64,000 bases of DNA from Eustoma russellianum. Taxonomy: Eukaryota > Streptophyta > Magnoliopsida > Gentianales > Gentianaceae. Location: positions 31,149,446 through 31,213,445 of the forward strand of contig AP025056.1 of assembly GCA_036186865.1 (NCBI GenBank). The letters run 5' to 3'. Below are positions 33,201 through 42,659 of the stretch, one piece after another (position 1 is the stretch's first letter; every line of letters starts with the position of its first letter). The notes under the pieces are model-generated. The model saw nothing but the letters and a program-made list of their open reading frames with translations. It ran no database searches and was not told the origin of the DNA. The position numbers and the translations under genes were made by a program.

Positions 33201-33481
33201 GAAACACTTAAAAGCTCAAAGGTTAAGTTACTTACAAGTAGGACGTTTTTGATCTCAAACTTGTTTGGATCACCAACCTTGCCTTTGCCAATTATTTGGC
33301 CTTGGTTGTTGTCTCCAAAGGTAACTTTGCCACCTTTTGCAACGTTCTTAAGTGTGCTAAACAAATTTTTGTTGCCCGTCATATGTCTTGAGCAACCACT
33401 ATCAACTATCCAATTGGTTTTGTTCTTTTCATCTTCTTTGTTGTTATAACCAGCAACTTGTCTTTCTTTGATGTTATGTAC
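30269..33481 (-). CDS. pol: Sirevirus Pol polyprotein of element D
   Basis: Minus-strand frame of 1070 residues opening at 33481 directly after TAG; the first ATG (33382) lies within the protease active site. Same domain order and motifs as in A: DSGCSRHMTG, integrase zinc finger and D, D, E residues, YVDD, SDADYGG, STTEAEYMAL. Differences from A are scattered substitutions (for example YIRDM to CIRDM, final residue T to N). No break seen. Its coding strand opposes A's, 14 kb away. Confidence 0.94.
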   Translation of the reverse strand, partial: VHNIKERQVAGYNNKEDEKNKTNWIVDSGCSRHMTGNKNLFSTLKNVAKGGKVTFGDNNQGQIIGKGKVGDPNKFEIKNVLLVSNLTFELLSVSQLCDNNLNVLFSSTSCKIMDKNNQVVLKGKREGNIYVLNMDDMLSSNTKCLVSHESDPNLWHRRLGHIGISTLEKLHAKSLVKGLPKLNLNDFQLCESCIKGKHVRESLKPKTEVTTSRILELLHIDLFGPCRTRSLGGSYYVCVIVDDFSRYTWTLFLASKDESASSIANQIRQLENEHESHVIKIRSDRGGEFKNSELIKFCNEKGIKHEFSPPRTPQLNGVVERKNRTIQEVARTMMVENKVPKFLWAEAVNTSSYMINRLSIRKKLNKTPFEILNGRLPKVNYLKVFGCKCFVLNTKDNLDKFDPKSDEHIFVGYSMNSKAYRCYNAQTRKIVESIHVKFNENAYLQTSNQHEIYVPNDQILHDEDELILPPTNEQIETPNQTLEMHEVQTPPTQERNEENVPNQPIEHHEPIEDAQPSNWWQIRDKQKHPQELIIGDVNQGVRTRRQIDPNEYDQWHALISQIEPKNVNDALNDAYWIDAMHEELNQFERNNVWDLVPKPEDKSIIGTKWVFRNKMNEQGVVVRNKARLVAQGYNQEEGIDYDETFAPVARLESIRLLLAFACYNNIKLFQMDVKSAFLNGYIQEEVFVKQPPGFEDPKNPNHVYKLKKALYGLKQAPRAWYERFANFLLSNNFQRGTIDSTLFLKKKDKDLLVIQIYVDDIIFGSTNPNLVKDFEDCMKSEFEMSMVGELNYFLGLQIKQTSIGIHINQAKCIRDMIKKFNFENLKPSPTPMCTSTKLDKDENGVAFDEKLYRSMIGSLLYLTASRPDIMFAVCMCARFQSMPKLSHFKAVKRIFRYLQHTPTLGLWYDRQSSLSLHAYSDADYGGCRVDRKSTSGTCQFLGNSLISWFSKKQSSVALSTTEAEYMALSLCCTQLLWIKQQLSDFEIQVNNIPIYCDSTSAINLSKNPVLHSKAKHIEVRYHFLRDHVNLGHIHIEHVRTDQQVADIFTKPLNQAIFENLRARLGLIAYN

Positions 33482-33573
33482 CTACAAATGTAAATAACAA
33501 CTTAGGTACCCTTTGATTTTGGGTCCTTTCAAGGTTAGACAAGTTAAGTTCATGTTAGTGTACCTTTAGGTAC
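33482..33573 (-). other. Candidate 92-nt gag-pol intron of element D
   Basis: Same boundaries as in A: GTACCT after the TGG codon and TTACATTTGTAG before pol. The upstream part of gag (35655 to 33574) is 694 codons exactly and pol from 33481 is in frame with it. Confidence 0.45.
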
Positions 33574-35655
33574 CCAAACTTGAACAACCTTTCTTGGTTT
33601 TGAAATGTTAAAATCATGTTGCATATAATGAACAAATAGTGGATTTTGATACATAGAATATGATGGAAAAGGGGCTGCACATTTATGTCTAGTTGGATAA
33701 GCATTGTAAGTTCTATATGCATTTGAATGTTGCCATGTATATGAGTTATATCTTGGCCGTGAGTTATCATAGTTTCTAGGCCGTGTGTTGTAAACTGATT
33801 TAGGCCGAGAGTATGTCATGTTCTTCACATAAGCATGTTGTTGCATATAAGGCATAACTTGAGCAGATTGCATACTACTTTGTTTAGGCATTCTTGTATA
33901 CATGTAAGCATGGTTTCTAGGTGTATTTACCTTCCTATATGTTGATGCATTTTGCAATCTTTGTGATGAAGGTGGTGTGGGCAGAATAGGTTCATTTCTA
34001 AATGCATTTGGCCTATATTTCATGTTGGTTGATGATGATACAAATGTTGTTTCCTTAGGTGTGTATTCAGCTTCTTTAACATATCCAAGACCTTGTTTGT
34101 CATTTCCATGCTTTTGAGATGCAATAAGAGTGTCTAACATGTTGGAACCATCCTTAAATTGTTCTAAAGATTTGTTCAAGTCTAGGTTGCATGCTTTTAA
34201 TGATTCAAATTCAGTTTGTATTTCATGTAATTTAGACTTTAAAACGTTGAAATCAACACATTGCACACATTGCACATTTTCATGTTTGTTCTTAAGTTCC
34301 TTAATCTGATTTTGCATTGAACTAATAGTGTTAGATGATTCAAGTTGAAGAACTTCTAGTTGAGAAGTTAGATTCAAGTTAGACGTCTCCAACTTGTTCT
34401 TCTCCTCAACTATTCTTTTCTTCTCCTTGGATAGCTTCTTATATCTATCATGCAACTTTTCTAATTCATCCAACAATTCATCTTGAGTAAAATCACATTC
34501 AGAGTCAGAATCGAATGTTACCTCATTTGTAGACTTTGAAGCCAAACATGTTTGTGCAACTTCAGGTTCCTCCTCGGATTCGGATGAAGATGTGTCATCC
34601 CAAGTGCTTGCCTTAAGAGCTTTCTTCCTCCTTTGCTTAGGTTCTACTCTAGTTTGTGTCCTTGTCTTTTCATCCATGTCACGGTTTTTGTCCTTGTTTG
34701 GACAATCATATGATATGTGTCCTTGTTTGCCACATTCATAACACTTAAGTTCTTTATCATACCATTTACCATCTTGTTTGTTAGATTTCACATTGATAGG
34801 GGCAGCTGATTTTGCTTGTCTTTTAGTTGGTCTTTTCTTGAAAAACTTCCTTAAACGCCTAGCTAACAACATTATGTCTTCTTCATCACTTTCATCATCA
34901 CTTTCATACTCGGCTTGATTAGATGATTCGGGTTCATTTGTTACAAATGCAAGTGATTTAGACTTGTTACTAGTTTCAGCCTTTCTTATATTCAACTTGT
35001 TTTCATAAACTTTTAAAGAGCCTATCAATTCATCAAGTTTTATTTGAGAAAGATCTTTGCTTTCTTCAATGGCACTAACTTTGGCATCCCATTCAATTGG
35101 CAAACTTCTCAAAACTTTTTGCACTTTTTCTTTCATCAAAAACGTTTTACCAAGGGATTCAAGTGAGTTGTATAAGTTTGTAAGCCTTAAATCCATATCA
35201 ACAATTGATTCATTAGGCAGTAAATGGAATGATTCAAGTGTAGTCATTAACATGTTAATCTTTGATTCCTTTACTTGATTAGTTCCTTCATGCTTCATTT
35301 CAAGACATTTCCACATATCCTTTGCACTTAAACATGAAGAGACATAGGCAGATTCACTCCTACTTAGACCATTCAACAATAATTGCATTGCTTTAGCATT
35401 AAGACTCATTTTCTTTTTATCTTCATCACTCCAATCTTTTCTATATTTCTCAACTTCTTGTGATAAGCCATCAATTATAACATGCTTAGTAGGCACATAA
35501 GGTCCATCTTCAATGATAGACCACAAGTCTATATCAATAGCCATTAAGAACAATTTCATCCTAAGTTTCCAATGACTAAAGTTTTCTCCATCAAAAAGAG
35601 GTGGTCTTTGTGTGGACATGCCTTCTAATTCTATTTTCATGTGTGACTTAGACAT
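33550..35655 (-). CDS. gag: Sirevirus Gag of element D (701 aa)
   Basis: Minus-strand Gag from ATG 35655, nearly identical to A Gag over the gag domain, zinc knuckle CYECGKQGHISYDC and coiled coil. It differs by a two-residue deletion before the acidic stretch, a replaced segment in the Tyr/Arg-rich tail (three residues shorter) and single substitutions. It ends in QVWVPKGTLT and stop. Role as for A: particle-forming RNA-binding protein. Confidence 0.94.
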   Translation of the reverse strand: MSKSHMKIELEGMSTQRPPLFDGENFSHWKLRMKLFLMAIDIDLWSIIEDGPYVPTKHVIIDGLSQEVEKYRKDWSDEDKKKMSLNAKAMQLLLNGLSRSESAYVSSCLSAKDMWKCLEMKHEGTNQVKESKINMLMTTLESFHLLPNESIVDMDLRLTNLYNSLESLGKTFLMKEKVQKVLRSLPIEWDAKVSAIEESKDLSQIKLDELIGSLKVYENKLNIRKAETSNKSKSLAFVTNEPESSNQAEYESDDESDEEDIMLLARRLRKFFKKRPTKRQAKSAAPINVKSNKQDGKWYDKELKCYECGKQGHISYDCPNKDKNRDMDEKTRTQTRVEPKQRRKKALKASTWDDTSSSESEEEPEVAQTCLASKSTNEVTFDSDSECDFTQDELLDELEKLHDRYKKLSKEKKRIVEEKNKLETSNLNLTSQLEVLQLESSNTISSMQNQIKELKNKHENVQCVQCVDFNVLKSKLHEIQTEFESLKACNLDLNKSLEQFKDGSNMLDTLIASQKHGNDKQGLGYVKEAEYTPKETTFVSSSTNMKYRPNAFRNEPILPTPPSSQRLQNASTYRKVNTPRNHAYMYTRMPKQSSMQSAQVMPYMQQHAYVKNMTYSRPKSVYNTRPRNYDNSRPRYNSYTWQHSNAYRTYNAYPTRHKCAAPFPSYSMYQNPLFVHYMQHDFNISKPRKVVQVWVPKGTLT

Positions 35656-35827
35656 GCTTCTTAGTGTGTGAGAAAACGTTTAAAACACTTATAAGAAGGA
35701 AAGAAAGTGTCACCTTGTTGTAGATACCAAATATGAAGAATATAAGACAACCAGAAAATTTCCAGCAACTTTGCAACTTGGAGTGTAAACTGTTTTCAGC
35801 TCAAATAAGAATATGGTGCTCAACCTC

Positions 35828-35839
35828 GCTCTGATACCA
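35828..35839 (-). other. Primer-binding site of element D
   Basis: Minus-strand TGGTATCAGAGC, two bases from the LTR end; initiator methionine tRNA type. Confidence 0.94.
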
Positions 35840-35841
35840 CT

Positions 35842-38601
35842 TGTTGGACCTGTATAGCACCACTAGAGGGGGGGTGAATAGTGGGTTAGCGGAAATTACA
35901 CTACAATTACCTTCAAAAAGTTGTTTGAAGACCCCTTTGCCTCTTTAGCCTCAGGTTCTGGAATTTCCAGAAACAGTTCAATGTTTTGAGTGCTTTGGTT
36001 GAACCACTTATACACCTGTGCAAACTCTCAAACTTGGCAGAGATCAAGTTTAGGATGTTTATAGTATGTCATAAAAAATTCAATCAATTCCAAGCAAGTT
36101 AGCACGTTCAAATAAGCAAGAAAAGTAAAGTGTGCAATTCTGGCAGTTTCAGGCAGAATGTTAGCTTAACTTCAAACAATGATATCTCAAAAACTACCCG
36201 TGCTATTTTGATGAATCTTATGTCAAATTAAACCTTATGATGTCTAGTTTAATTTGATATAAGGCTCACTTCAAGATTCGCAGGATAACCTATTCAAATT
36301 GAACAAGTTTTGCACACTGGTCAGAATTGTTCACAGAATGTAGCAACAATTTTGTGAAGACGATTTGAATATGCTAAACTTCTTAGAATTTAGTGATTCT
36401 TGCGGCTAATGAAAACTAACACATTGAAGTATAATATATCCAAAATTCATGCAATTCTAAGACTGTTTGCTTGTTCAATTATGCGTGCCAAGTTAGTGTA
36501 ATTCTCAGGCAGAAAACAGTAAGTGCAGGAAATAAGTAAAGAACACAAGGAATTATCCTGGTTCGGTCAATGTGACCTACTCCAGTCCCAAGAGACACCT
36601 TCTCTTGGATTTCACTAAACACCAAACACCAATATCACCTTACAAAGCCAAAGGAAGAAGCTTTTCACCAACTTCTTCAAGAGACTTCACCAAAACAAAC
36701 AGCACCTAGTTTGTTTCACCTTTGCACCTTTGCACCTTTTGCTCACCTCTAAGGAGTAAGCTTTATACACCAGCTTCTCCCTTACAATATGTCGTTTAAA
36801 AGGTGTTGAAATGACAAGAAATGAAGAACTATACAATCATAAAGCTTGCTGCAAATGTGTTCTTCAATATAGAAGAGTAGAAGAGAAGAATGGAGACAAA
36901 GAGCTGAATGTCTTGCTTGCTTTTCTTTTGTTTTTCGTTGGTGCACTTTTACTCTTCACCTTTGGAGCTATTTATAGTCAAGAGGACAGCCTAAAGGCTC
37001 CTCAAAGTAGACGTTGGAATGGTTGAAGAATGGAGAGATTTCAGCACTTTTCTAGCTTTCAAACTTAAGCTTATCTTTTGTTGCTTTGAATTGGTCTTCA
37101 AACTGAACTTTTATCCTTCATCTTATCCCATTATAAACGTTGGAATGAGGTGGAAAATGACTTCATTTGAACGTTTAAAAGGCAGCTCCAATCAGCAATG
37201 TCCATGTGTGAATAACTTGCCATGTATGCAGCTGAATTGGCATGTATTTTGAACAATTTTATCTCCTCATTTTGAACACTAAATAAACGTTGGAATGGCC
37301 TAGAAGATAGGCATTGGAGAGTAGTTCAAAGATAGATAGAAATCAGCCAAGCTTTTGAGTTTGAATTAGTCTTCAATCTTTGAACATATAGCCGTTGCAT
37401 TTTGCTTCAAATTTGCTACATTGTAGGACTTGTTTTTGTCACACATTATAACCTGAATCTTGACCATATAACATACGAAATTTTTCTTCATTTTTGAGCC
37501 AAAATAGCCGTTGAAAACAGCTCAAGAATAGTCACTTGAAATCAGCACCAAAATAGGGTTTGTTTCAACTTGCCTTGACTTGTTCAAAAGCTGAAAGTTT
37601 TGTGCGCCAATATCCGTCAATATCCGTGTGCACACATATAATATATAGTCATTTATGTCTTCAACATGTAGCATAGAATACCATATGAAGAATGCCAAGA
37701 ATTCCAAGAAAACCATATATGTGATAACCATAAGAATTCCATTTGAGATACCATGCTGCCCATTTCCATAAATATAGGGCACGTACCATATGTGACATAA
37801 ACACATATAAACATCATATAAACAATATATAACACGTTAGAAGATCCATTGGCAAGTGAAGAGACCAGAATACCCCTTAGCACAAAAATAGGAATTTTGT
37901 CCTAGGATGAACCTAGACATGGTGCTGCTCCAGATTCATTTTTGCCATGATGTGACATGACTTATAAATGTGTCATATGATCATATAAATCCGTTGGAAG
38001 AAGACCAAATAAGAATGAGAAGTCCAAATGATGAAATTACCAAAATAACCCTTATAAAGATCAATAAGCTTCACCACCGTGTCAAGTCAGTTTTTATCCG
38101 TGTCAAGCATGCTTTTCCTCAGCCAATTAGATTCTAAATTGAATAAGGATCATGTGGGCTTTTGAATCACTCAATTTGGAGTTCATTTGCCCAAGATATG
38201 AACCAAAACCTGCAATAGGATACTAAACCAAGCAATTTGCCTTATATTGTAAGTCATGTGACTTCAAGGCTTGGTTAGATCATATAATTAACATGTATTG
38301 GCATATATATCATCTAAGATCAGTTTGAACATATCTTGATTTAGACATGTGATTGAATTGGCCAAGTTCAATCTCATGATCTTAATCAAACTTGTTCAAT
38401 CTTGATTCATTCAATCAATTTCACATTTAGCTCATAAATTCAATCTCATAAATTCTAGCTCATAAATTCAATCTCATGCACACATATACTTTAAACGTTA
38501 TACACACATACATGCTCACATATGCATTTTGCAATATATCACAACAATCTACATGCTCACATATGCATTTTGCAATCATTCAAACATGATATATCACAAC
38601 A
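35842..38601 (-). repeat. 5' LTR of element D (2760 bp)
   Basis: Matches the 3' LTR; two bases shorter because of a 7-G run in place of 9 near 35870. TATA box 36969-36976. Confidence 0.95.
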
Positions 38602-38606
38602 CATTT
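38602..38606. repeat. Target-site duplication of element D (right copy, CATTT)
   Basis: CATTT after the LTR end TCACAACA, pairing with 27283-27287; E LTR sequence (TCAAGTTCAAAG) follows. Confidence 0.96.
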
Positions 38607-39624
38607 TCAAGTTCAAAGTTAGCTAAAAATTATCTTCAAACAACAAGGATAAGGGCGGCCAAATTGAAGACAAAGTGAATATCAACTTGAAGATAAACGT
38701 GAATTCAAATTCAACCTTGATTTGAATTCAAGTTTCAACCAATTTTAGTCTTCAAATTCAAGAAGTTCCCAGCCACAATCTCCCCCATTTCACACGCCAT
38801 CTTGGGAATAAAGAGAAGGATAAGTCAACAATTCAAAGTTGAATCAAAATTTGAATTCAAATTCAAACTCAATTTGAATTCAATCTTCAACCAACCTTTG
38901 AATTCAAACATTTCAGCCACCTTGAGGACATCCAAACGCCATTCTTGAGTAAGGAGAAGATGAGATCACAATTCAAAGTTGAATCCAGATTTGAATTCAA
39001 ATTCGAACTCAATTTGAATTCAATATTCAACCAACCTTTGAATTCAATTACAACCACTTCATCCACATCAAATCAAGTCTCCAACACCTACATTCACCAT
39101 CATACACGGCTGGATACATTAGAGATAGCATCTTGCAAGCTTTTCAAATTTTTGCTAGAATTTTTTTTAGTTTTGAATTCAAACAATTTTCAATTTTCAA
39201 ACATGTGTTAGCTAGCTTATTTAAAATAATTTTTACTCATCTTAAGGCTGATAAGGACGAAATTTGCAGCCTATAAATAGAGCCTTTGGAGCGCATGGAA
39301 TAGGGGAACTTTGATGAATAACAATTCTTGATATTTTTTTCACTTTGTGTGAGACTTTGTTTTCTTGGTTTTGCATTAAAAACCTAAGTTAAGATCCCTC
39401 AAAGTTGAGCATTTTGAAGGTGTTGCCATTGCCAAAAGGTGCCGTCCAGGAGGGCCATTTTGGTTTGCCTGATCAACGACCATCTTGAAGTGTTGGTCTT
39501 GCTCATTTAAGCCATACGTTTTTATCACTAAGGAAGCAAGGGGAAGTCTTCTTCCTTGTGCATAACCCATAATGAAGGACGTTTGGAAGGTGGAATTGTT
39601 GGAGCCCACGACTTGCACGCATCA
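38607..39624 (+). repeat. 5' LTR of element E, second part
   Basis: Continues the E LTR after element D and matches 42962-43978 closely. It holds clustered TTTGAATTCAA palindromes (38700-39050), TATA box TATAAATA at 39272-39279, and ends TTGCACGCATCA. Confidence 0.9.
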
Positions 39625-41418
39625 AATTGGTATCAGAGAACAGGTTACTCTATTCCACCATCTATCATTTCCTTTTCGTTTGAGTCTAGTCATTTCAAGT
39701 TCAGTTGTGTCCTTATTCTACCCCTAACTCTACACGTCATTTGCATTTCATACAAAAAAAACGTCCAAACCATTGCTTTGAGTCTTTGCATTTTGTTGCA
39801 TTTTGCTTTTCATCATTCAAGGGTCATCTCTTTTAATTTCTTTGGCGTCACATCTGATTTGAGTCGTTCAAACTTAAACAAATTAGGGTTTGTTGCATTT
39901 TAGGTTCCATTCAGCTTTCTTTTAAAACGTTACAACCATCAGCCTATAAAGCTACCTCGATTTCAAATCATCTTGTTGCTACCGAAGCTTTTAGTTGATG
40001 ATGATTGTATGCATCTTGTGATTCATATTGTGGTTGATTTCATGCTTCAATCTTGCTGATCATATGTGTGAAAACCATTTCCACAACAAACACAAAAGCT
40101 GAAAACCCGCCACTCAAAACCCTAATTCTTCAAAACCCTAATCTCGGTATACCCAATAAACCCTAACCGAGATTCATCCCCATTCATATTCACCTTGCAT
40201 AATATTGCATATTTGAGATTACCTTGGCTGAAATTGAAAGCTCCTTGCCAGGTTTTGTCACAAAAAAAACAACGTTTAGACAAAAGAAGAGAAGTTACGT
40301 TTCTGGCCTTTAACAAAAAAAAGGAGAAGAATCTGAACTTGCTGACGTCAAAACAGCAAGAAGGGAAAGGAAAACAAAAGAAAAAAGTGAATAGAAAAGA
40401 GGAAAAACAGTTGTGCAATTGTTTGAAAATCCTTTGGACAAACTTGGCGTCATCTTTCATACATAACCACGCCATACCTATTATCCATATCCTGAACATC
40501 TTGAACCAATCACACACTTGGATACTTGATTATTGCATGACTTGAATCATTTTGTGGATAATAAATGATAGAATCAAAATTAACTAAAGATTGNNNNNNN
40601 NNNTCGAGATTCATCCCCATTCATATTCACCTTGCATAATATTGCATATTTGAGATTACCTTGGCTGAAATTGAAAGCTCCTTGCCAGGTTTTGTCACAA
40701 AAAAAACAACGTTTAGACAAAAGAAGAGAAGTTACGTTTCTGGCCTTTAACAAAAAAAAGGAGAAGAATCTGAACTTGCTGACGTCAAAACAGCAAGAAG
40801 GGAAAGGAAAACAAAAGAAAAAAGTGAATAGAAAAGAGGAAAAACAGTTGTGCAATTGTTTGAAAATCCTTTGGACAAACTTGGCGTCATCTTTCATACA
40901 TAACCACGCCATACCTATTATCCATATCCTGAACATCTTGAACCAATCACACACTTGGATACTTGATTATTGCATGACTTGAATCATTTTGTGGATAATA
41001 AATGATAGAATCAAAATTAACTAAAGATTGCCCACGGCAACCCTTAGTTCATCTTTGGTTCAGCCTTATACAACAATTTTGGTTGCTTACTTTCTTTGAA
41101 TCTTGGTAGAAAAGTTCAAGTTTGTTTCCATTTCACTTGATTCTGTTTTTGATACTATTTGGTGCAACTTGAAAGCAAACGGAAGAAACAAGTGGAGATC
41201 GTTGTGATTTGGAGAAGCATTGGCAAAACACTTTCTTAATTGATCACTTTGAATATTATTAACTTCAGGTTGTCCAAGAAGCAAAGTGGTGAGAGAGTAG
41301 AGATTAAAGAAAGAGGAGTGCCCGTATTTTGTTTTCTTTTCCCACTAACGTAACGAAATCTCTTTCGTCTTTGTGTTAGTTTTTCCTTTCTTTGTTGCTC
41401 ATTAATTTCAGATTACTC
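39625..41418 (+). mobile_element. Leader of element E with primer-binding site and assembly gap
   Basis: The primer site TGGTATCAGAGA is at 39628-39639, three bases from the LTR. The leader resembles F's leader (58628-59090 and 61000-61712). A pyrimidine-rich tract ending ATTTCAG at 41411 lies seven bases before the ATG, matching tracts at the same place in F and G1. ORFs here, including those over the duplicated gap flank, are not convincing. Confidence 0.8.
40168..41030. other. Assembly gap (10 N) flanked by a duplicated 426-bp segment
   Basis: Ns occupy 40594-40603. The 426 bp to the left (40168-40593) recur to the right (40605-41030) with no difference seen. This looks like two contig ends that overlap but were not merged; F has only one copy of this stretch. 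Confidence 0.9.
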
Positions 41419-42594
41419 ATGGATTCCATGGAAGATGACATTAGAGACCTCTATCACGTAATGGTAAAAGGCTTCAATCAAGCTTATTACGAAATTGATT
41501 CGCTTGATTTTAGTGTTGGTATTGAGCATGATTCTTATGATGATGATGCTGAAATTTCGGTTGATAAACATGTCGTTCATGATGCTAAAGTTGATGTGCT
41601 GAATGAACATGACTGTGTGAAGTTCTTAGAATGTAATGCTGACATTCGTAAGATATTTCTAACACAAAAAGAACGGAACTCTGAAATCCTTTTAGAAGCA
41701 GAAGAACAAAAGGTGCATAGATTAGACCTCCTTAATAAATTGCAAGGTCTTAGGAGACTTGTCGATATTCATAGTGTTCATATGCATGAGATTGACTTGC
41801 GTACTAAAAGTGATGAGCATGAATCTAAAGTTGTTTGTGCTTCTCATGATTCACATGATTTGCTTGATTTACATGCTGATTTACAAGATGATTGGAGTGA
41901 CATTTCAAGTGAGAATAATGGTGTCTTAGGTGACAAACATGATAATGTTGAGAAGCATGAATGGGCTGTCTATAATAATCCTTTGTTTGAGTGTTTTGAT
42001 AGTGACATTCCATCCCATGAAAATTCCAATTTACATGAGTATGAATATGGAATTCCACTTGACGTTACGTTGCAAACTAATTTTGAGGATAATAATCTAG
42101 ATGTTAGTGCTTATTTGTGCTTTGATGAGCATGATAGTTTAAATTCACCGGATTTGGAAGTTTTAAGGAGCGCCAATGACAATAATGGCGACATGAATAT
42201 CACAACTCCAAACACGCTATTTTTGTCACCACATCATGATACATCATCTGACATTCATGTGCTGACCTTGTGTGAGGATCAAATGCACGATAACTATGAG
42301 CTTGTATTGGTTATACATCCTAAAAACACTACAAAGAAACCTCTGTTGAACACCTCTTGTCATGCACCCCCTATAGGATTTGATGATTCGTATTATCAAC
42401 TAAAATTTGAAAATCAGATCCCAATGCATCCAAAACATGTGAGGAAGAGGACTTACTTATTGTCGATGCATGACCAAATAAGCTTTTATGAGTTGCTAAG
42501 AAAATGTTTTGTCATTGCATTACTCATTCACCCTAAACATCTTAGGATGAAAGTGTGCATATACGTGAGTCTTGTATCTTTGTTGCATTATTGA
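41419..42594 (+). CDS. Unrecognised acidic, His-rich ORF of element E (391 aa)
   Basis: ATG at 41419 is chosen because it lies seven bases after the leader's ATTTCAG and at the place where F starts gag; the frame is also open a little upstream without ATG. The product starts MDSMEDDIRDLYHVM and is rich in Asp, Glu, His and Ser. A Glu/Lys/Leu segment near residues 85-135 could form a helix. Near the C-terminus three spaced motifs read IHPKN, MHPKH and IHPKH, each followed by basic residues. No zinc knuckle, protease DSG, reverse transcriptase or integrase motif is present. It ends about 50 bp before the polypurine tract. It may be a structural protein of a non-autonomous family, a remnant of a 3' ORF, or captured sequence. 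Function unknown. Confidence 0.6.
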   Translation: MDSMEDDIRDLYHVMVKGFNQAYYEIDSLDFSVGIEHDSYDDDAEISVDKHVVHDAKVDVLNEHDCVKFLECNADIRKIFLTQKERNSEILLEAEEQKVHRLDLLNKLQGLRRLVDIHSVHMHEIDLRTKSDEHESKVVCASHDSHDLLDLHADLQDDWSDISSENNGVLGDKHDNVEKHEWAVYNNPLFECFDSDIPSHENSNLHEYEYGIPLDVTLQTNFEDNNLDVSAYLCFDEHDSLNSPDLEVLRSANDNNGDMNITTPNTLFLSPHHDTSSDIHVLTLCEDQMHDNYELVLVIHPKNTTKKPLLNTSCHAPPIGFDDSYYQLKFENQIPMHPKHVRKRTYLLSMHDQISFYELLRKCFVIALLIHPKHLRMKVCIYVSLVSLLHY

Positions 42595-42646
42595 GGATCT
42601 TTCTCCCGCATGACATACATGCTAAGATTCGGGACGAATCTTTTCT

Positions 42647-42659
42647 AGGAAGGAGGGAA
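42647..42659 (+). other. Polypurine tract of element E
   Basis: AGGAAGGAGGGAA directly before the 3' LTR start TGATGCGG. The preceding CGGGACGAATCTTTTC resembles the tail of gypsy polyproteins. Confidence 0.75.

Larger units (their letters stand above)
27288..38601 (-). mobile_element. Full-length young Sirevirus retrotransposon D (11,314 bp)
   Basis: Minus-strand sister of A: 5' LTR 35842-38601, primer site 35828-35839, gag 33550-35655, pol 30269-33481, polypurine tracts 30050-30204, 3' LTR 27288-30049, target duplication CATTT. Both coding regions are open. The two LTRs differ by a G-run length (9 versus 7) and at least one substitution (CAGGAGG at 28427 versus CAAGAGG at 36979), so insertion is recent. 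It lies in the 5' LTR of E. Confidence 0.96.

Noticed and set aside
40122..40954. Pair of similar ORFs on both strands around the N gap
   Set aside because: Copies of one leader segment duplicated by the assembly; no protein features.
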